Assembly (NCBI GenBank): GCA_015039365.1
Contig: WION01000190.1
Span: 1 to 62,500, forward strand
Length of the DNA stretch: 62,500 bases
Reading direction: 5' to 3'
Source: Amanita rubescens
Taxonomy: Eukaryota; Basidiomycota; Agaricomycetes; Agaricales; Amanitaceae
This document shows positions 31,701-44,333 of the stretch, one piece after another (position 1 is the first letter of the stretch; every line of letters starts with the position of its first letter). Under the pieces are notes generated by a model that had not been told where the DNA came from, ran no database searches, and was given only the letters and a program-made list of their open reading frames with translations. Both the position numbers and the translations under genes were made by a program.

Positions 31701-34700
31701 ACCTCATATTCTACTGAACTTGTAAAGGGGTCTTGCCCTGATGTGAGGTCACCATCATTATCATCATTATCATTGCCTGCATCCCAGTTGCTTATAACAG
31801 AGTCATTCAAGTTGAGTCCAGCTTTCAGTTTAGCATTAAAATCATCTTTTGCATCTAAGCACTCATACTTGATGTTGAAGTTTCTCATAAGCTGCTTTTC
31901 ACGAGATGTAAAGGCATGCTCAATAAATGTGTCATCCCAAGACTTATCTGATGTCTTCAAGTCCAACCCAGATCTCCAAGGCTTGAATAATGCTAACATT
32001 GTAAGACAATAAAATTCTCTGTCACCTTGATCACAATGTGGAAGAGTTCTACCTATAAAGTTTATGGCAGCATTAGGTTTTTTTGGAAAAACTTTGGTGA
32101 TATGTGTCTTATATAGGGGATGATCTCTTTTAAACCTATAAGTGTTTTTGGGTAGGCCTTGGGAATTGCGACCATCACTGTTAGCATTGCCAGTATCCTC
32201 ATCCTCCTCCTCATCATCACTATTGACTTCATTGTCCAAGCTGCCTTCTTCACTTTCACTACAATCAATATCCTTAATGTCATTTGACTTTGTAGATTGT
32301 TTTTGTGTTTTATTCTTTTTATATTTTTCTCTCTTGCAGCATGCAGCCCATTCATATAATGACATCTTTTCAAGTTGGATTGACCTGTAAATGTAGTCAT
32401 GAACTGGAGATAATCCCACTATGCGATTTCTGGTTCTGATAATGGTAACCTTCTCTTGTTTAGGATTCATTTCACTGTCTTCCCATGCTTTCTGTGCCTC
32501 AGCAATAAATGAATACCAGTAGAATGGTATAAATAAGTGATTTGTATAATGGTCAGGGTTCCCTAAGAGATACATGCATACCATTGGTGCACCCATTTCT
32601 GCTTTAGTAGAGAGTGTATTGACAATTTTATTTACCAGCCTTCGAGCCTTGTCCTTTTCTGAAGATGAGCTAGCAATAACATCACTATGCTTATCAAACA
32701 CACTCCTTATGGCATCAAATATAACATGAGTTTTCAGTGCAGATTTAGTAATATAATCAGATACATACATTATTACTGCCTTTAATGCAGTGCCTGACCA
32801 TAAGCATGTGACATCAGTGTTACATCGCATAATGTATGTGGTAACAGGCGAGAAGAAGTTAATCCATTCTTCATGTTTTTTAATATTAATGGCCCCAGTT
32901 TCTGGGTCTACTTCAGTGGACTTGAATGTAGGCCGTGGAAATCGAGCCTTGCATTTACCATACTTGTTATTTTTGCATGATGGATATTTCTTGCTCATTG
33001 TCCCATCTTGGTTAGTGCCTCTATCACAATTGTGAATATTTGATTTGCTTATCAAATCATCTACTGTATCCTGGAAGCTGTCCCACCATTTATGACATCC
33101 TGAGCAATAAGGACAGTTCTTATCTTCAGTGTAGTGTGATTTACATAGAGTAGGGGGTGAGAGTGGAAATGTTACAGTAGGATCAATATATGATTCTGCA
33201 TTTGACCAAGTTGCAACTTTTTCAAGAACTTCAGATTGAGTACCAGTCATAAACTCACCTTTATGACAACTCTCAAGCCATGCAATAAGCTTCTTCTGCC
33301 AATTGCCTTCAGGATCTAATATTCTTTTTCTCATTTCTTGTGGAGTTAGATTGCCAATCAACCATATCAACATATGTAAGTGAAGGGTCAATCTACCTTG
33401 TTGTTCCACAGTACCATAATATGCACTAACATCACCATATAGACCTCTGTGCTTTGTGTCTACACCTAATATTTCTGTTATGAACAACTCAACAAGAAAG
33501 TGAAAGAAACGTGCACCAGCAACTGGATTCTTGCACACTAGTCTCAGACGCTCATCATATGGAAGGACTTCAGCTTTGAACTTCTCATTAGCATCTGCAT
33601 AATAAATACAAAGAGGGTGCTTTATATCTGCAGGTGACAAGGTTATGTACCAGAAAGGTGCACCTCGATGATAAATTAAAGACCATATTTCATTTCGCAT
33701 CCACTTTTTGCTTGTGTTTGAACCTTTGACAGGACCCGATACATGATCAAGATCTTTCAGCAACTGAAAACATTTTTGTTCATCATCTGTTTCAGCTTTG
33801 ACAAACTCTTCCTTTACTATTCGATCTGATAATGATGCCAACACTTTACTGTCAACTGTTAATATTCTTTGCTTTATATCATCAAATATCTTCTTATCTG
33901 CCAACAAATAACTCTGTGTTGAAGTTGTTTTAATTTGTTCATGACTGAACGAAACAAAAGGAAAGTCTTGGTCAAGTTGAAAACGCTTATCATGATACAT
34001 AAGCAGTCTTCTTTTATGTTCTGATTCTGATAAAAGTGGAACAGAACCAATTCCTCCAAGGCCATAAGGGAATAACCATGGAAACATTTGAGGATAAAGC
34101 TGTGGATTATGCCATATGCTTTCTGGCTCTTGTGCATGACCTATTGCTAACATTTTACCTTGTGAATTCAAATGTTGTAAAGCTTTCACTTTTATAGCAT
34201 TGCTTGACATGACATTAAGATCATGTCCTGTCAGTCCATGAACAGTAAATGCACACTCACCTTCCGCTGTGCCATCTTCCACCTCCATATCATGTACACT
34301 TGTGCCTTCAGGAGTCTTATTGTGCTGCATTTGTTTATACTCAATGCTGACAGGGGGCATATCTTCTGGATATCCATTTAAATTTTCATCAGAAATTCTA
34401 ACATTTTCATAATCAGCATGGTTCAATATCAACCAATCCAAAGCCTTTTTAACATGATTGCGACGAACAAGGAATGGAGTTCGTCGGAAGTCAGCAGATG
34501 TTGGTGCACATGGGCCTGTAAACATTATAGCAATGACTTCTTCAATTTCTTCCTTTGGGGGTGGCAGGATGTCATAAACCTTGGGTATAGGTTGTTGATA
34601 TGCTATTGCATGTGCTTTCATTTTTCTCATTCCTGAAGCAATCCTGATAGAGCAACAACTATGGCGAATTCTTGCAACTAGCATCTTCTCAATGTACCTC

Positions 34701-36100
34701 AATGAGGATAACACTTCAGGAACAGCACCAATCCATAGACCATTAGCAAGTGCATATCGAGGTACCTTTCCTTGACGTAGACTGGAGCGACAAATATCAC
34801 AAATTTTGTGGCAAGCATGATCAATTACTATAGGGTATGCCTTGATTTTATCACTTGTTTTGTATCTTTCTTGCCGTGATGTACCAGAACTTCCTAGTAG
34901 ATGAAGGTATTGTTTCATGGCTGAAAGTCTGCTAAGCTTGGACATGGTGATGAGTTGGCCACAGACTGCACAACCAGCTTCCTCAAATGCTTCAGGTTTT
35001 AGCTTGGCACATGCAGCAGTAACTATTTTATGAGAGAGTATTTTATCCACTGGATCAGGTGGAAAAACAGAGGCAAGGTCATCATCAAGACCCCACAGTT
35101 TCAACTGATCAATTGCTCTTGTTGCTTTTTGCTTTGGCACCTCATTATTTTGATTTGCCTTGCAATTATTATGCTTTGGATCAAGATATTTCTGCCTTAG
35201 AATATTGTTTGGCTCATCATCATCAAGATCACATTGTTTCATCTGATCAATTGCTTTTCTTGCATTTTTCTTTGGCTCGTGGTTATTTTGATCCAGCATG
35301 TGTTTATTTGGCTGATCATCAACAAAATCCCATTGTTTCAACTGATCCATTGCTCTCATTCCATTTTGCAAAGGCTTGTGATTATTTTGCTTTGGATCAA
35401 GATTTTCCTGCTTTAGAACACAATTGTTTGGCATTGGTTTGATAATGGTTTGTCTTGCTTTATTCAGCTCATTATTTTGTTTTTTATTTGCACCTTTTGT
35501 CTTCTGAGCTTTCTTCTTTTCTTGTAAAGAAGGTTTGATCAACAGTACAGTAGTACATGGATCACAAGAATTACAAGAGTGGGATTCAAAGAGTGTCTTC
35601 AAGACTGCTATTTTTTCCTTGCATGCTGCATTCAATCCATGTAGTGCAGCAATTTGCCTTCCCATAGTAACAGGTGCATGTTGCACAACAAGAACAGGAG
35701 GTAAAGTGATATACAAATGAATTTTACTATCTAAAGATTCTTCAATGTCAGATGTCAACCCATATTTTATAATTTCAAAAGTTTTATTTTCCAGGTTTGC
35801 ATATTGACTGAGCTGCTTGTCATCTAAACAATCCTTGATATCACCAAATGTCAAAGCACGGGTTCTATAACCTCCTTTATAGCTGATACACCATGCACAG
35901 GCACAAGGGATTACTTTTCTGGGTACAAGATGTTTCAAGAACAAGTTCATGTCACATTTCAAAATTATGGTATCTATCACCATTGAAGGCATTGCACATA
36001 TCAAAACTATGGTATCTATCACCATTGAAGGCATTGGACTAGCATAGATTTCAAACACCCTAAGGGGCAGATACCAGGCACACTCAAATGAGGCATTCAT
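28634..36100 (-). pseudogene. Helitron-2 RepHel-USP protein (about 2,488 codons, one in-frame TGA)
   Basis: Rolling-circle replicase/helicase. From the N-terminus: a Cys-rich region, a DUF6570-like block (GKVPRYALANGLWIG, MLVARIRHSCCSIRI), the Helitron Rep domain with HUH motif HLHMLIW (about residue 905, 33375) and the tyrosine motif YVSDYITK (about 1112), then a PIF1-type SF1B helicase with Walker A GGMGGTGKSR (about 1620) and Walker B YIFMDEVSM (near 31015). The C-terminal ~250 residues look like a ubiquitin-specific protease fold: catalytic-type Cys in NSCAYDA (29402-29404), zinc-ribbon-like CKNNH...CSTC, and His box RQHHFTARV with WYHDG (near 28800). The only visible break is TGA at 31175-31177, where Helitron-1 has Arg. 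Nothing else disrupts the frame. The start is uncertain; an ATG downstream of the 45-bp duplication near 35950-36035 is possible. Confidence 0.88.
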
Positions 36101-36919
36101 GACAAGACATGCAATGAGATCAAAAAATGTAGGTGTTCACTCGACCCAAATCAAGGTCGTCAAAGGGATGAGGTGCGCCTGCTGAACCGCAGCAAGCGCA
36201 AAAGAGCACAAAACTAGGAGAGATTCATCAGCAGGGTTAATTCCAACCAATCACATGGTGGAAAATCGTACCAATAAAGACAACTGGGCCAAACGTACTG
36301 GATTGAACTAGAGCACACAGATTACCCAAAACGGCCATTCTCTGCCGCAACGTAAAGCTCGTACAAGAAACAGCCGCAACCATGACGATGGCAATGGCAA
36401 CTGCAAGCAGTGGAAGTCATACGTACTTTTCAGAGATATCAAAACATACGTGTATAGCATGAATTATAGCCATAAGGTGTAATAGCTGGTTCAAAGTTTA
36501 GCAATCACCAATTCGCCAAGTCACTGAGATATGCACCTAAGGCTAATACAACGCTAATAATGCCAATAATAGCGATAATGCGCATAGTAACGGCTGTTTT
36601 GGCAACAGTTAGCAAGCATTGCTTTCCGAAAACAAGATATTAACACGAACCTATTACAGCGAGGCATATAAGATTGATAATGCCGATAACGCAAATTTGC
36701 CAGATCATCATGCTTATAGAAAGAGAATTTAGCACGTCAATCTGTATGTGAAAAACTTACTGATGAGATACGATCAAGAGCAGGTATAATAAACAGTGTC
36801 GCACTCGGAGTATCAAACCAAAATTGTATTTAGGCATTATTTGTCATGGCCAATGCATCCAAATAAACATTCACAAAGTCACCTATACGCGATATACAAG
36901 GCAGAGCAACCTATGCTAG
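36101..36919. other. Junction between Helitron-2 core and cargo; no gene recognised
   Basis: Base composition rises in GC here compared with the replicase gene. Scattered AATAATGCC/GATAATGCC phrases are present between 36545 and 36700. Serves as the upstream region of the replicase gene and downstream region of the dioxygenase gene. Confidence 0.5.
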
Positions 36920-38165
36920 CTAAACCGCAGGGTCTACCAACTCTTCTACATTCATGAACATCTTAACGGAGTTTGCCCATCTCTCACAATCCATTTCCAC
37001 CTTGCAATCTTGTGTGGAGAAGCCGTTTTCCACCCAGCGAAAGAGACCACCAGCCGCATACTGAACAATTGAAAACCGTTCTTCATGGTCTTTAATTCCA
37101 GTGTTTGAGTGGACAATCACAGAGGAAGGAATGAGGATTGTGCAGCCCGCTGGGAAATCCACTACCAGACCAAAATCCCAGAGGACCAGCTGGCCACCAG
37201 TCCGATGATCGAAATTACCCACCGGGGTAACGCTGCACCAAGAATGTGCTAGATTGCAGTTATCCGTGTGGGGGAAAGTAACGCTTTGCCTCCCGACGTT
37301 AAAAGAGCGACATGGGAACGCGCCTATTCTGTCATCATAGTCGCATCTAAGGCTGTGCTGTTCATCGGGACCGCCGTCCTGTCTTGCCTTTATAGCTTCT
37401 ACAGTGGCCCTCATGTGTTCGAAGTTTCACTCCCCATAAGACTTATACCCGCCTAATCAAAGCTCAGCATACAGGATAGCAGTGATAACCAACGCCGCTT
37501 ACAACTAGCATACTTGCATATCCTTTGGATTGCATCGCTTTGGACAAACCCATCCAGCACCGCAGCAACAGTCTTAGATGCGTGCTTCAAAAATTGAGGC
37601 ACCTATGACAGGGTCAATACGACATGATGCAGACCTAGCCAACCCGCTTACCTTTTGTCCCCCTCCAAACGAGATTCCATGAGCCAAGGAGGGGAATGTG
37701 CCACGACGATGGGTGGTGTTCTTTGCACGAGCTGAAATTTTGTCAGCACCGTCGCGAAGGATGCGGTGCGCTTCGTCCTGGGCCTCCTTCCACCCCTCTT
37801 GGTCTTTAGGCATCCCCAAGAGAACACCTATGACGACACCATCCTTGTCAAGTAAGAGATGCGTAGTTCTAAGTTCCATGGTGAAAAGGAGTGAGGATAC
37901 TATCAGAAGACGCAAGGAAGGACACCCACCGCCCATCCCACGGAAAATGCGTCATTTTATACTCATTCACCAGCTCCTTTAGAGAAAACACACGCAGAGG
38001 TAGCTCAGCGATGCGCCTCCCTATCCACCCTGGCTTGGTAGCAGGGGCATCGGATGGCAGGCTGTAGTCCACAAGGATGGCGTCCTTTAGAGCCTCCATT
38101 CGCCGCTTCTTCGCTACGTGCTTATCAGCGGTCTGGCCTGAAGGTTGATCCTCTGTCTTGGCCAT
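36920..38165 (-). pseudogene. Tet-like 2OG-Fe(II) dioxygenase, cargo gene 1, one in-frame TGA
   Basis: Four exons (38165-37930, 37868-37652, 37602-37503, 37452-36920) with GT-AG introns join in phase into 361 codons starting MAKTEDQPSG. Family landmarks in order: LRVFSLKEL and FPWDGRTTHLLLDKDGVVIGVLLGMP across intron 1, HRRGTFPSLAHGISFGGGQK, then the catalytic double-stranded beta-helix: HTD (H246, D248), GGQLVLWDFG, FPAGCTILIPSS, H299 in VHSNTG, R310 in EERFS, and QYAAGGLFRWVENGF. The HxD...H...R set binds iron and 2-oxoglutarate. These landmarks match the agaricomycete family in Pfam 2OG-FeII_Oxy_6 (Tet-like), related to TET/JBP DNA-base oxidases; that match is from memory. Codon 193 is TGA (37427-37429), before the catalytic core. 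A further N-terminal exon with RSFRAKALSIKQFLQDRR is open at about 38422-38172. Confidence 0.75.
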
Positions 38166-38422
38166 TCACTTCAATCTTCTCCGAATAGCGGAACGACGGC
38201 TGCCCCTGCCCCTCTTGCCCTTCTGCCCAGATTCTCCTGACGTAGGCGGTGGAGCAGCGGCAGCATGCGCTGTTGGGTCCTCATTGTCACTGAGAGTATA
38301 CTCCACGTCCGAAAGGGGCCCTTCAAAGACCTCCTCGATCCGACGGTCTTGAAGAAACTGCTTAATGGAGAGCGCCTTTGCCCTGAACGAGCGACCGGGC
38401 TCAGGGCAGATGAATGGCTCTG

Positions 38423-39228
38423 TAGAAAGGTATTAGGGTCAGCATGGGTGTGTGGAACAGAGGAGACTGCGGTGAAGAAGGTAGGGCAGCTACGGGACCG
38501 CTCGCTCCGGGCTGCTCGCTTCACCACAGACTGGGGCACCAGGGTCGACGCCGGCCTTAAGTCTGCGCTAGCGACGTTACAGGGATCTCAGGGATCACAG
38601 GCTGCCTAAGGGCATTCAGGGGTGGGGTCAAGGTTGAATGCAGGGCAGCTACCAGACGAGCTGCTCCGACCGATACCACAGGCTGGGGCACCAGGGTCGA
38701 TGCCAGCCATAAGCCTGTAGTAGGGACATTGCTAGTCGAACGGTCACAGTGCAGTGCACAGGGATCATGAGCCCCAAGAGCGTCACTTTGCCCCTAGACC
38801 AGGATGGGATGGTGGGGAAGGAGGGGGCTCACCTTTTGTTGGAATTCGATGGGCGACTGATGGAGAGATCGGCTCCTCACTGGACATTGGCTCCCTCAAA
38901 TCTCGGCTATTTATACTGAAAAGCATGGTTCTTAATGATTATGGGAGAAATCAAACGAACGTACCTGTAGTAAAATGAGATAGGCTGGCGAGGTGACGGT
39001 TTTAAGGCAAGACAGATGTGAGTGACGTGACTGTGACTGCTATTTTAGGCAGCCATCCATTTGGTAGTAAAATTGATGATACAAAGCATTGTCATTCATG
39101 GTAGCTAAATACAACTGGTTAAGGTACTAAGAGTGGAGCAGTGGGATACATCAAGCATCACCCGGTCAAGAAGCTATCAAGAGGCAAGATCATATAGTCA
39201 CCACAAGAAATCATGCACTGGGACACAA
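38423..39228. other. Between cargo genes 1 and 2; 140-bp tandem duplication
   Basis: Two diverged copies (about 38500-38600 and 38640-38745) share GGCTGGGGCACCAGGGTCGA and TAAG(T/C)CTG. The rest shows no recognisable gene. It lies upstream of the dioxygenase gene and downstream of cargo gene 2. Confidence 0.5.
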
Positions 39229-41791
39229 TCACTCCATACATTCAGCCAATTTGTTAAGCTTCTTGCGGTCAACCAAGCCCAGCAAGATGACGAACAAGAC
39301 ATTGAGGGATAAGGCCGTATATTCCCCACCTGCAAGAGCAGGATTACTGCCTTTGTAAGGGTAGGTACCGACGGAGTAGCCAACGGTCACGACGCTGTCC
39401 GGAGGAAGGTCCTTGGCTCCACCCTTGTATAAGGGTAGGCTACTGAGGTTATTCAGGTCCTCGTCGGTAAACATGAAGTCGCGGTTTCTTCGAAGGTCGT
39501 AGATAGGGACTGAGATCTTGTCAGCAATGATGACGGTGCATCGACGGCATGCATACCTTTGTCATTGAAGCTCAAGGAAGTCGGGTATACGGTGGATGTT
39601 GGCTTCTGAAACTTGATGGGGGTACGGCCGCTGCGCGATGGTGTGCCACTAGCAGCGAAGCCCGGAGCTAGATATCAAAAGAGGTGAGAACCCATGCCCA
39701 GGATTGAAGGCCTACTTACAACTTAAGATGCCATCGTTATTGCCATCCATTTCCCTACGCGTTTGGAAGACAAGGCTCCCATCGTACATAGGACCTGCGA
39801 TGTTTTGGGTCCCTAATCCACCACCAATCATTGCCATCGCTCGCTGATGCTCGACGTGAAAGGGGTATATGCCGATACGCTTCACATTATAAGTGCCCGT
39901 CATGCTCTTGGCTGCTGTAACAAGGTGACAATGGCTGACAACGCCCGTGGTAAGAAGTACAGCTGGATACTTTCGACCTTGAGCATTTGCCAAAACTAGA
40001 CGGTCTGCATCACGTTTGACGAGAAATTTTTGCACGCGTGCAGGGTTCATGTAAGGGAGGCAGTTTTTAAACTTGATGGCACGTCGGAATCGCCTAAATC
40101 ACAGAGAAAGGAGGTTGAGAAAGGAGGTTGAAATGCAATGAATTCAATGGATGCGCTTACCTGCGCACAAGCTCGTCCCCCTCATCCTTGAGTGCAGCCC
40201 ATACAAGAGAATAGCGCTCCGCAGTGTGTTCGCCGTATCGCTGAAACGGCTGCATCTCGATAAACCTGCAGCCAAGTAAGAAAGAAAGGGGACCTTCTCA
40301 ACAATTACTTACGGCATATCCGGAAGCCTGGTATAGTCATAACGAAGCTTCGGATCCTGTAACAACAAAGGCATGAGCTGCATATCAGCTGGCTCAAATG
40401 CATCTTGATCTTGGTTGTCGTAATCCGAATCAGCAGGCAGGTCAAATTCCGCTGGGTAGAGCAATCTACAACAATCAAGCAGTTAAGGAAAATCCAATAT
40501 AAGGATAACGCAGGAAACTGGACGCACTGGCTGGGTGTTTTTACTTGAGTAGAGCGGTTTAAAGGCTTCTTGCCCTTGTTAAGGGCAAGCTGAGTGAGCT
40601 TATCGTTGTCGGTAGGAAGGTCAGACCTGATACGAAAAACAAGCATGAGCAAGGAAAGTCATATACAAAGGATAAAACATACTCATCCAAATCATTGCGC
40701 TGGTCTTTACCCTTCAAGACGGAGGAGACGGGTTTTATGCTCGCCTTCGGAGTTGCGGGCCACTGATCATCGCCTAGAGGCTCATCCTCATGGTCACTTC
40801 CAACATACTTCTTGCCCTTGCCCTTGGCAATCTGACCATGTGTCTTTTTGGGGGTCATAGGAGCTACGTCTGAGTCGCTATTGATCGCGGTGCTAGCTTT
40901 GGTGGTCTTGGCCATTGGACCACGCTTTTTTGTGGGAGTTGCCGGAAAAGACTCCACGTCGCTATCATTTGAGTCGATCGTTAACGGGTCGCCTTTACCG
41001 ACATTTTTTGTGACAAGACCCGCTTTGAATGACCTGCTATGAGGAAAGGGTTCAGCATGAGACGGAGATAATGTTTCAATGAAAGCGTAAAAGCGTACAT
41101 TGTGATCCCATCATCAGATTGTTCTCCATCTGATCGCGGCGAACCTAATGCCTTCAGATTACTGGCTTGGGAGCTCTTGTTTTTGGAACGGCTAGACGCA
41201 TCTTTCAAACCGTCCAACTTGTTTGACGTGGCCTTAGCAGCTGCCGTGCGCCTGTGAAGTATGCAGCAAGTCAGGAACAGCAGAAAAGCATGAATGAAAA
41301 CAGACAACGTACGAACGGCGGGGCCTGCTAGCTCTGCTTGAATCGTCATCCTCAACAGCCTCATCTTCATCCTCTGTGGTTTTAAGAGCGGGAATAGGTG
41401 AGTGCGCACGCATCTTCTTCGGCAAGGGTGAAGCATCTGGCCTACAAAGGGAGTGAATAAGTGGTTGAACTGAGACTTAAAAACTGACGAGGGGTCAGGC
41501 TTTACTACAGTGGCAGCATCAGCCTCGGATTTTCTTGTTTTGCGCTTATTAGACGTCACGGACGCGCTGATTACAAGAGGAAGATCTGAGTCGGAGCTTC
41601 CAGGATAATGGCATGAGCAAACGAATAGAGTAAGCTGAGACGGTCACTTACTCGACGATCTCTTCAGCTGACTTCTTTTTCCTTCCACCGGTTCGCTTTC
41701 TGAATGTTTGGACATATGAGCAGGATACAAAAGCAACGAAGGCAATAGAGACGCACGACGTTGCAGCTGATGAAGCAGTACAGGGCGGCAT
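39229..41791 (-). CDS. Cargo gene 2: basic, Ser/Lys-rich nuclear-type protein of unknown function (12 exons, 649 aa)
   Basis: Twelve exons in phase: 41791-41757, 41699-41652, 41596-41489, 41441-41313, 41251-41099, 41036-40683, 40626-40528, 40465-40313, 40265-40161, 40093-39720, 39667-39557, 39509-39229. All eleven introns are GT-AG, about 45-75 nt, and no stop interrupts the 650 codons. The N-terminal half is low complexity: KRTGGRKKKSAEEIVDSDSD, repeated FPATPTKKRGP/APMTPKKTHG/WPATPKA motifs and acidic patches, like a chromatin-associated tail. The C-terminal half is folded-looking: PLLLQDPKLRYDYTRLPDMP, YSLVWAALKDEGDELVRR, YPAVLLTTGVVSHCHLV, then VPIYDLRRNRDFMFTDEDL and VVTVGYSVGTYPYKG. I recall similar unnamed proteins from other agaricomycetes but know no function. 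Transcribed away from cargo gene 3. Confidence 0.8.
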
Positions 41792-42962
41792 TGAACTATA
41801 GTAGCGTGTGTCACAGCAGGAGAGCAACGGGGTAAAGCAGACGAAAAGACACTAGTACGCGCGGTAAGGATGAGTTGCAGGTATATATGGACTTTGCAAG
41901 GATGATAATTGACGTACAGTAACCCTCAATCACCTAACACGACGTGCTCTCGAAGCTCCACGGATCCTCCCCAAAAGCCATCACAACAGAAGCATGCATT
42001 CGCTGGTGACAACGTCACGTACAAGAAGTACAAGAAGTGAAGCGCCAGAACCACCCAATTACGACGCTTCGTAGGCTGTCACCGAATGGAAATGTAATCA
42101 TACCACGATCAACGCAGCAATATGCAAATAACGGTGAGTGATACCGATAAAGGTCATTCTCAAGCAACCGGAATCGAGCCTGAGGGGGAGGGGGCAGCCA
42201 ATACTTTGCAGAACCAGCACACTAGGAGCGGCAAAGCTGCCCGGAGCCACTCATCCCCGACGCATCTCGGGCTGTCAAATGTACGCAATGTAATTTAGAA
42301 GACCCAGGAACGTCTTCCTAGCAGAAAAGCAGGGAGCAAAAGATAAGAGGTGAGCTATGCGACAGTGTCCATGTGACGTGCTCATGGATTTGGGCAACAA
42401 GCCTCCCATTGCAGCAGCATTGGTTAATGAGGCGACGCTCATGTGCCGGCCCTCGAAGCAAGAAATGGATCAGCGGTACGGACGAAGTGCGTTGTATCAT
42501 GTTACACGAATGGCAGCTGACAATAAGACGAGCAACTGACGCCGCAACCCCGTTTATTTGCAAGGCCAAGGCCACCTCGTTGCTAAAAGAATCCACGCAA
42601 CCAACAGAATATAGCAATCGTCTTGAAAAGCCCAGCTCGATGACAGCTACTTCGATAATCAACCACTGGGAGTAGAAACCAGCACACCTCGAATATAGAA
42701 ACGGCACAACCCTTTTACAGGCGCAAGATATGCGATACTATGCCAGGCTGGTTTAGAAACGAAGGGGAGAGCAAGAAAGAATCGGAGGCTTGGCATGGTT
42801 CGTGCCTTCACAACCAAGCAACGCGGCATCCTTAGTCGCCGTTGATCCATCACCTGGAATACGGCCGGCTCTGATATACGGATTGAAAGAGCGACTACCT
42901 GTACCCCCGCATTCTATCCACTGTTGCCCCACCAGCACTCAACTTGAACCACAAGGCTGAAG
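41792..42962. other. Divergent intergenic region between cargo genes 2 and 3
   Basis: 1.17 kb between two head-to-head genes, likely to hold both promoters. No convincing open frame with coding character was found. No TATA box could be assigned with confidence. Confidence 0.5.
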
Positions 42963-44333
42963 ATGAAGGACGTATACAACGTTAGCGAGGCGAGTGAGTG
43001 GTCGATTATACCTCTGTCTAGCGACTGGAAACAGCTCATGTCACCACCAGGTGCTCAGCTTGAAAAATTGGCAGCGGAACGAGCAAATTTTCGTCGTGGA
43101 GGAATCCAGTTAGCCGAAATAACCAAGGTGTGGCGTCTTAGTACCCTATACCTCCAGCGCATCTGAAACAAGTATCTTCATCCACAGTTCAAAAACTGGC
43201 AATCGGGGTATCGAGTATACCAGTCAGACACCAATGCGAGGACGTGGCATCTGATTCATGCGAAAGACAATTTTTCGCTAGAAGACCCTTCCAGCCTGGA
43301 GGAAGTGGTCGTGAGTCTACAAGGCGTAATTTGGAAACACGACCTGCCCCCATTTACGGAAAGGATACGGTAAGGATTTTGTAGCTACAGATAATGATTA
43401 CAACATGCTCAAATGCGACGGGCAGCCGTGAAGATACCAACAGAATACGATTCCTGCGTCAAAGTATTACTTTGACTGGCTTTGGCACCGGAATATTTGA
43501 AGCCGGCATCAAAAGCCTTCATGCGTTGCACGCCTTCTTCGACAGACATTTGCCTGAAGACAAACTAGATGAATGCACCATAATCGATCAATGCGACGAT
43601 CATCTTGGCATCCATTTAACCAATCGCTACTTCACTACTCGACGAGAAACCCAGTCTCAAGCTGCACAAGCTATAGAATTCCCGGCTGAAGTCGATCCTC
43701 AAGGATTCTTAGCCGGACTTGTCAGCGACCAGTTTGCACATACGGAACAAAACGAAGTAAAATATTATAATCGGAGCGTCGACAAAAGTGGAGCAATCAA
43801 GTTTGTCTTTTTTTTATAGCTTCATCATGTATTCATTAAGAACACTGCTAGGTATGAAACAATCCCACCAGTCACCTTCCGAGTCGGGGATATAGTTGAA
43901 GCAAAAGCAACGATTATGGTCATACCTCTCCGTGGCGGAAAGTTCAAACTGACCGCCGTTTTACGCAGCATAACCATTTTAGACACAACATACACCCAAG
44001 TACGTACTCAAACTATAGGTCGTATTATCGTTTCAAACTCAGATTTGCATTACATAGATCGCTCAAAGCGCAAGCAATAGTCGAGTCAAGAGGCTGCAGC
44101 GATCAATGCCGCTCAAAAGAAACATCGCGTATGTAGACGAAGAGAGTGAAACTCCGGCCAATAAGCACGTCCGTATTGGTGAAGGGAACGAAGGAAGCGG
44201 CAAGGAAGCAGAAGGCAGCGGAGGCAAAGGGGGCAACGAAGCAGGTGGAGGAGAAGCGACAGGAGAGGAAAATGCTGTTCAGGGACAGCACAATGACATG
44301 GACGTGGAAGATCATATGCCGGTAGACGTGTAG
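42963..44333 (+). CDS. Cargo gene 3: unknown agaricomycete-type protein (5 exons, 381 aa)
   Basis: Exons 42963-43127, 43188-43369, 43426-43800, 43852-43999 and 44058-44333 join in phase (1,146 nt) with GT-AG introns of 50-60 nt and no internal stop. Visible segments: WSIIPLSSDWKQLMSPPGAQ, FKNWQSGYRVYQSDTNARTW, TIIDQCDDHLGIHLTNRYF, VKYYNRSVDKSGAIK, and FRVGDIVEAKATIMVIPLRG followed by KLTAVLRSITILDTTYTQ. The C-terminus has a basic patch (RVKRLQRSMPLKRN) and a Gly/Glu-rich acidic tail. I recall similar unnamed proteins repeated in mushroom genomes, but no enzymatic motif is evident. A nuclear role is suggested only by the basic/acidic tail. Context: head-to-head with cargo gene 2, at the 5' side of Helitron-2. 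Confidence 0.75.

Noticed and set aside
42318..42707. 129-codon minus-strand frame between cargo genes 2 and 3
   Set aside because: Overlapped by comparable frames on the other strand, Cys/Ser-rich composition without motif, and located in the presumed divergent promoter region.
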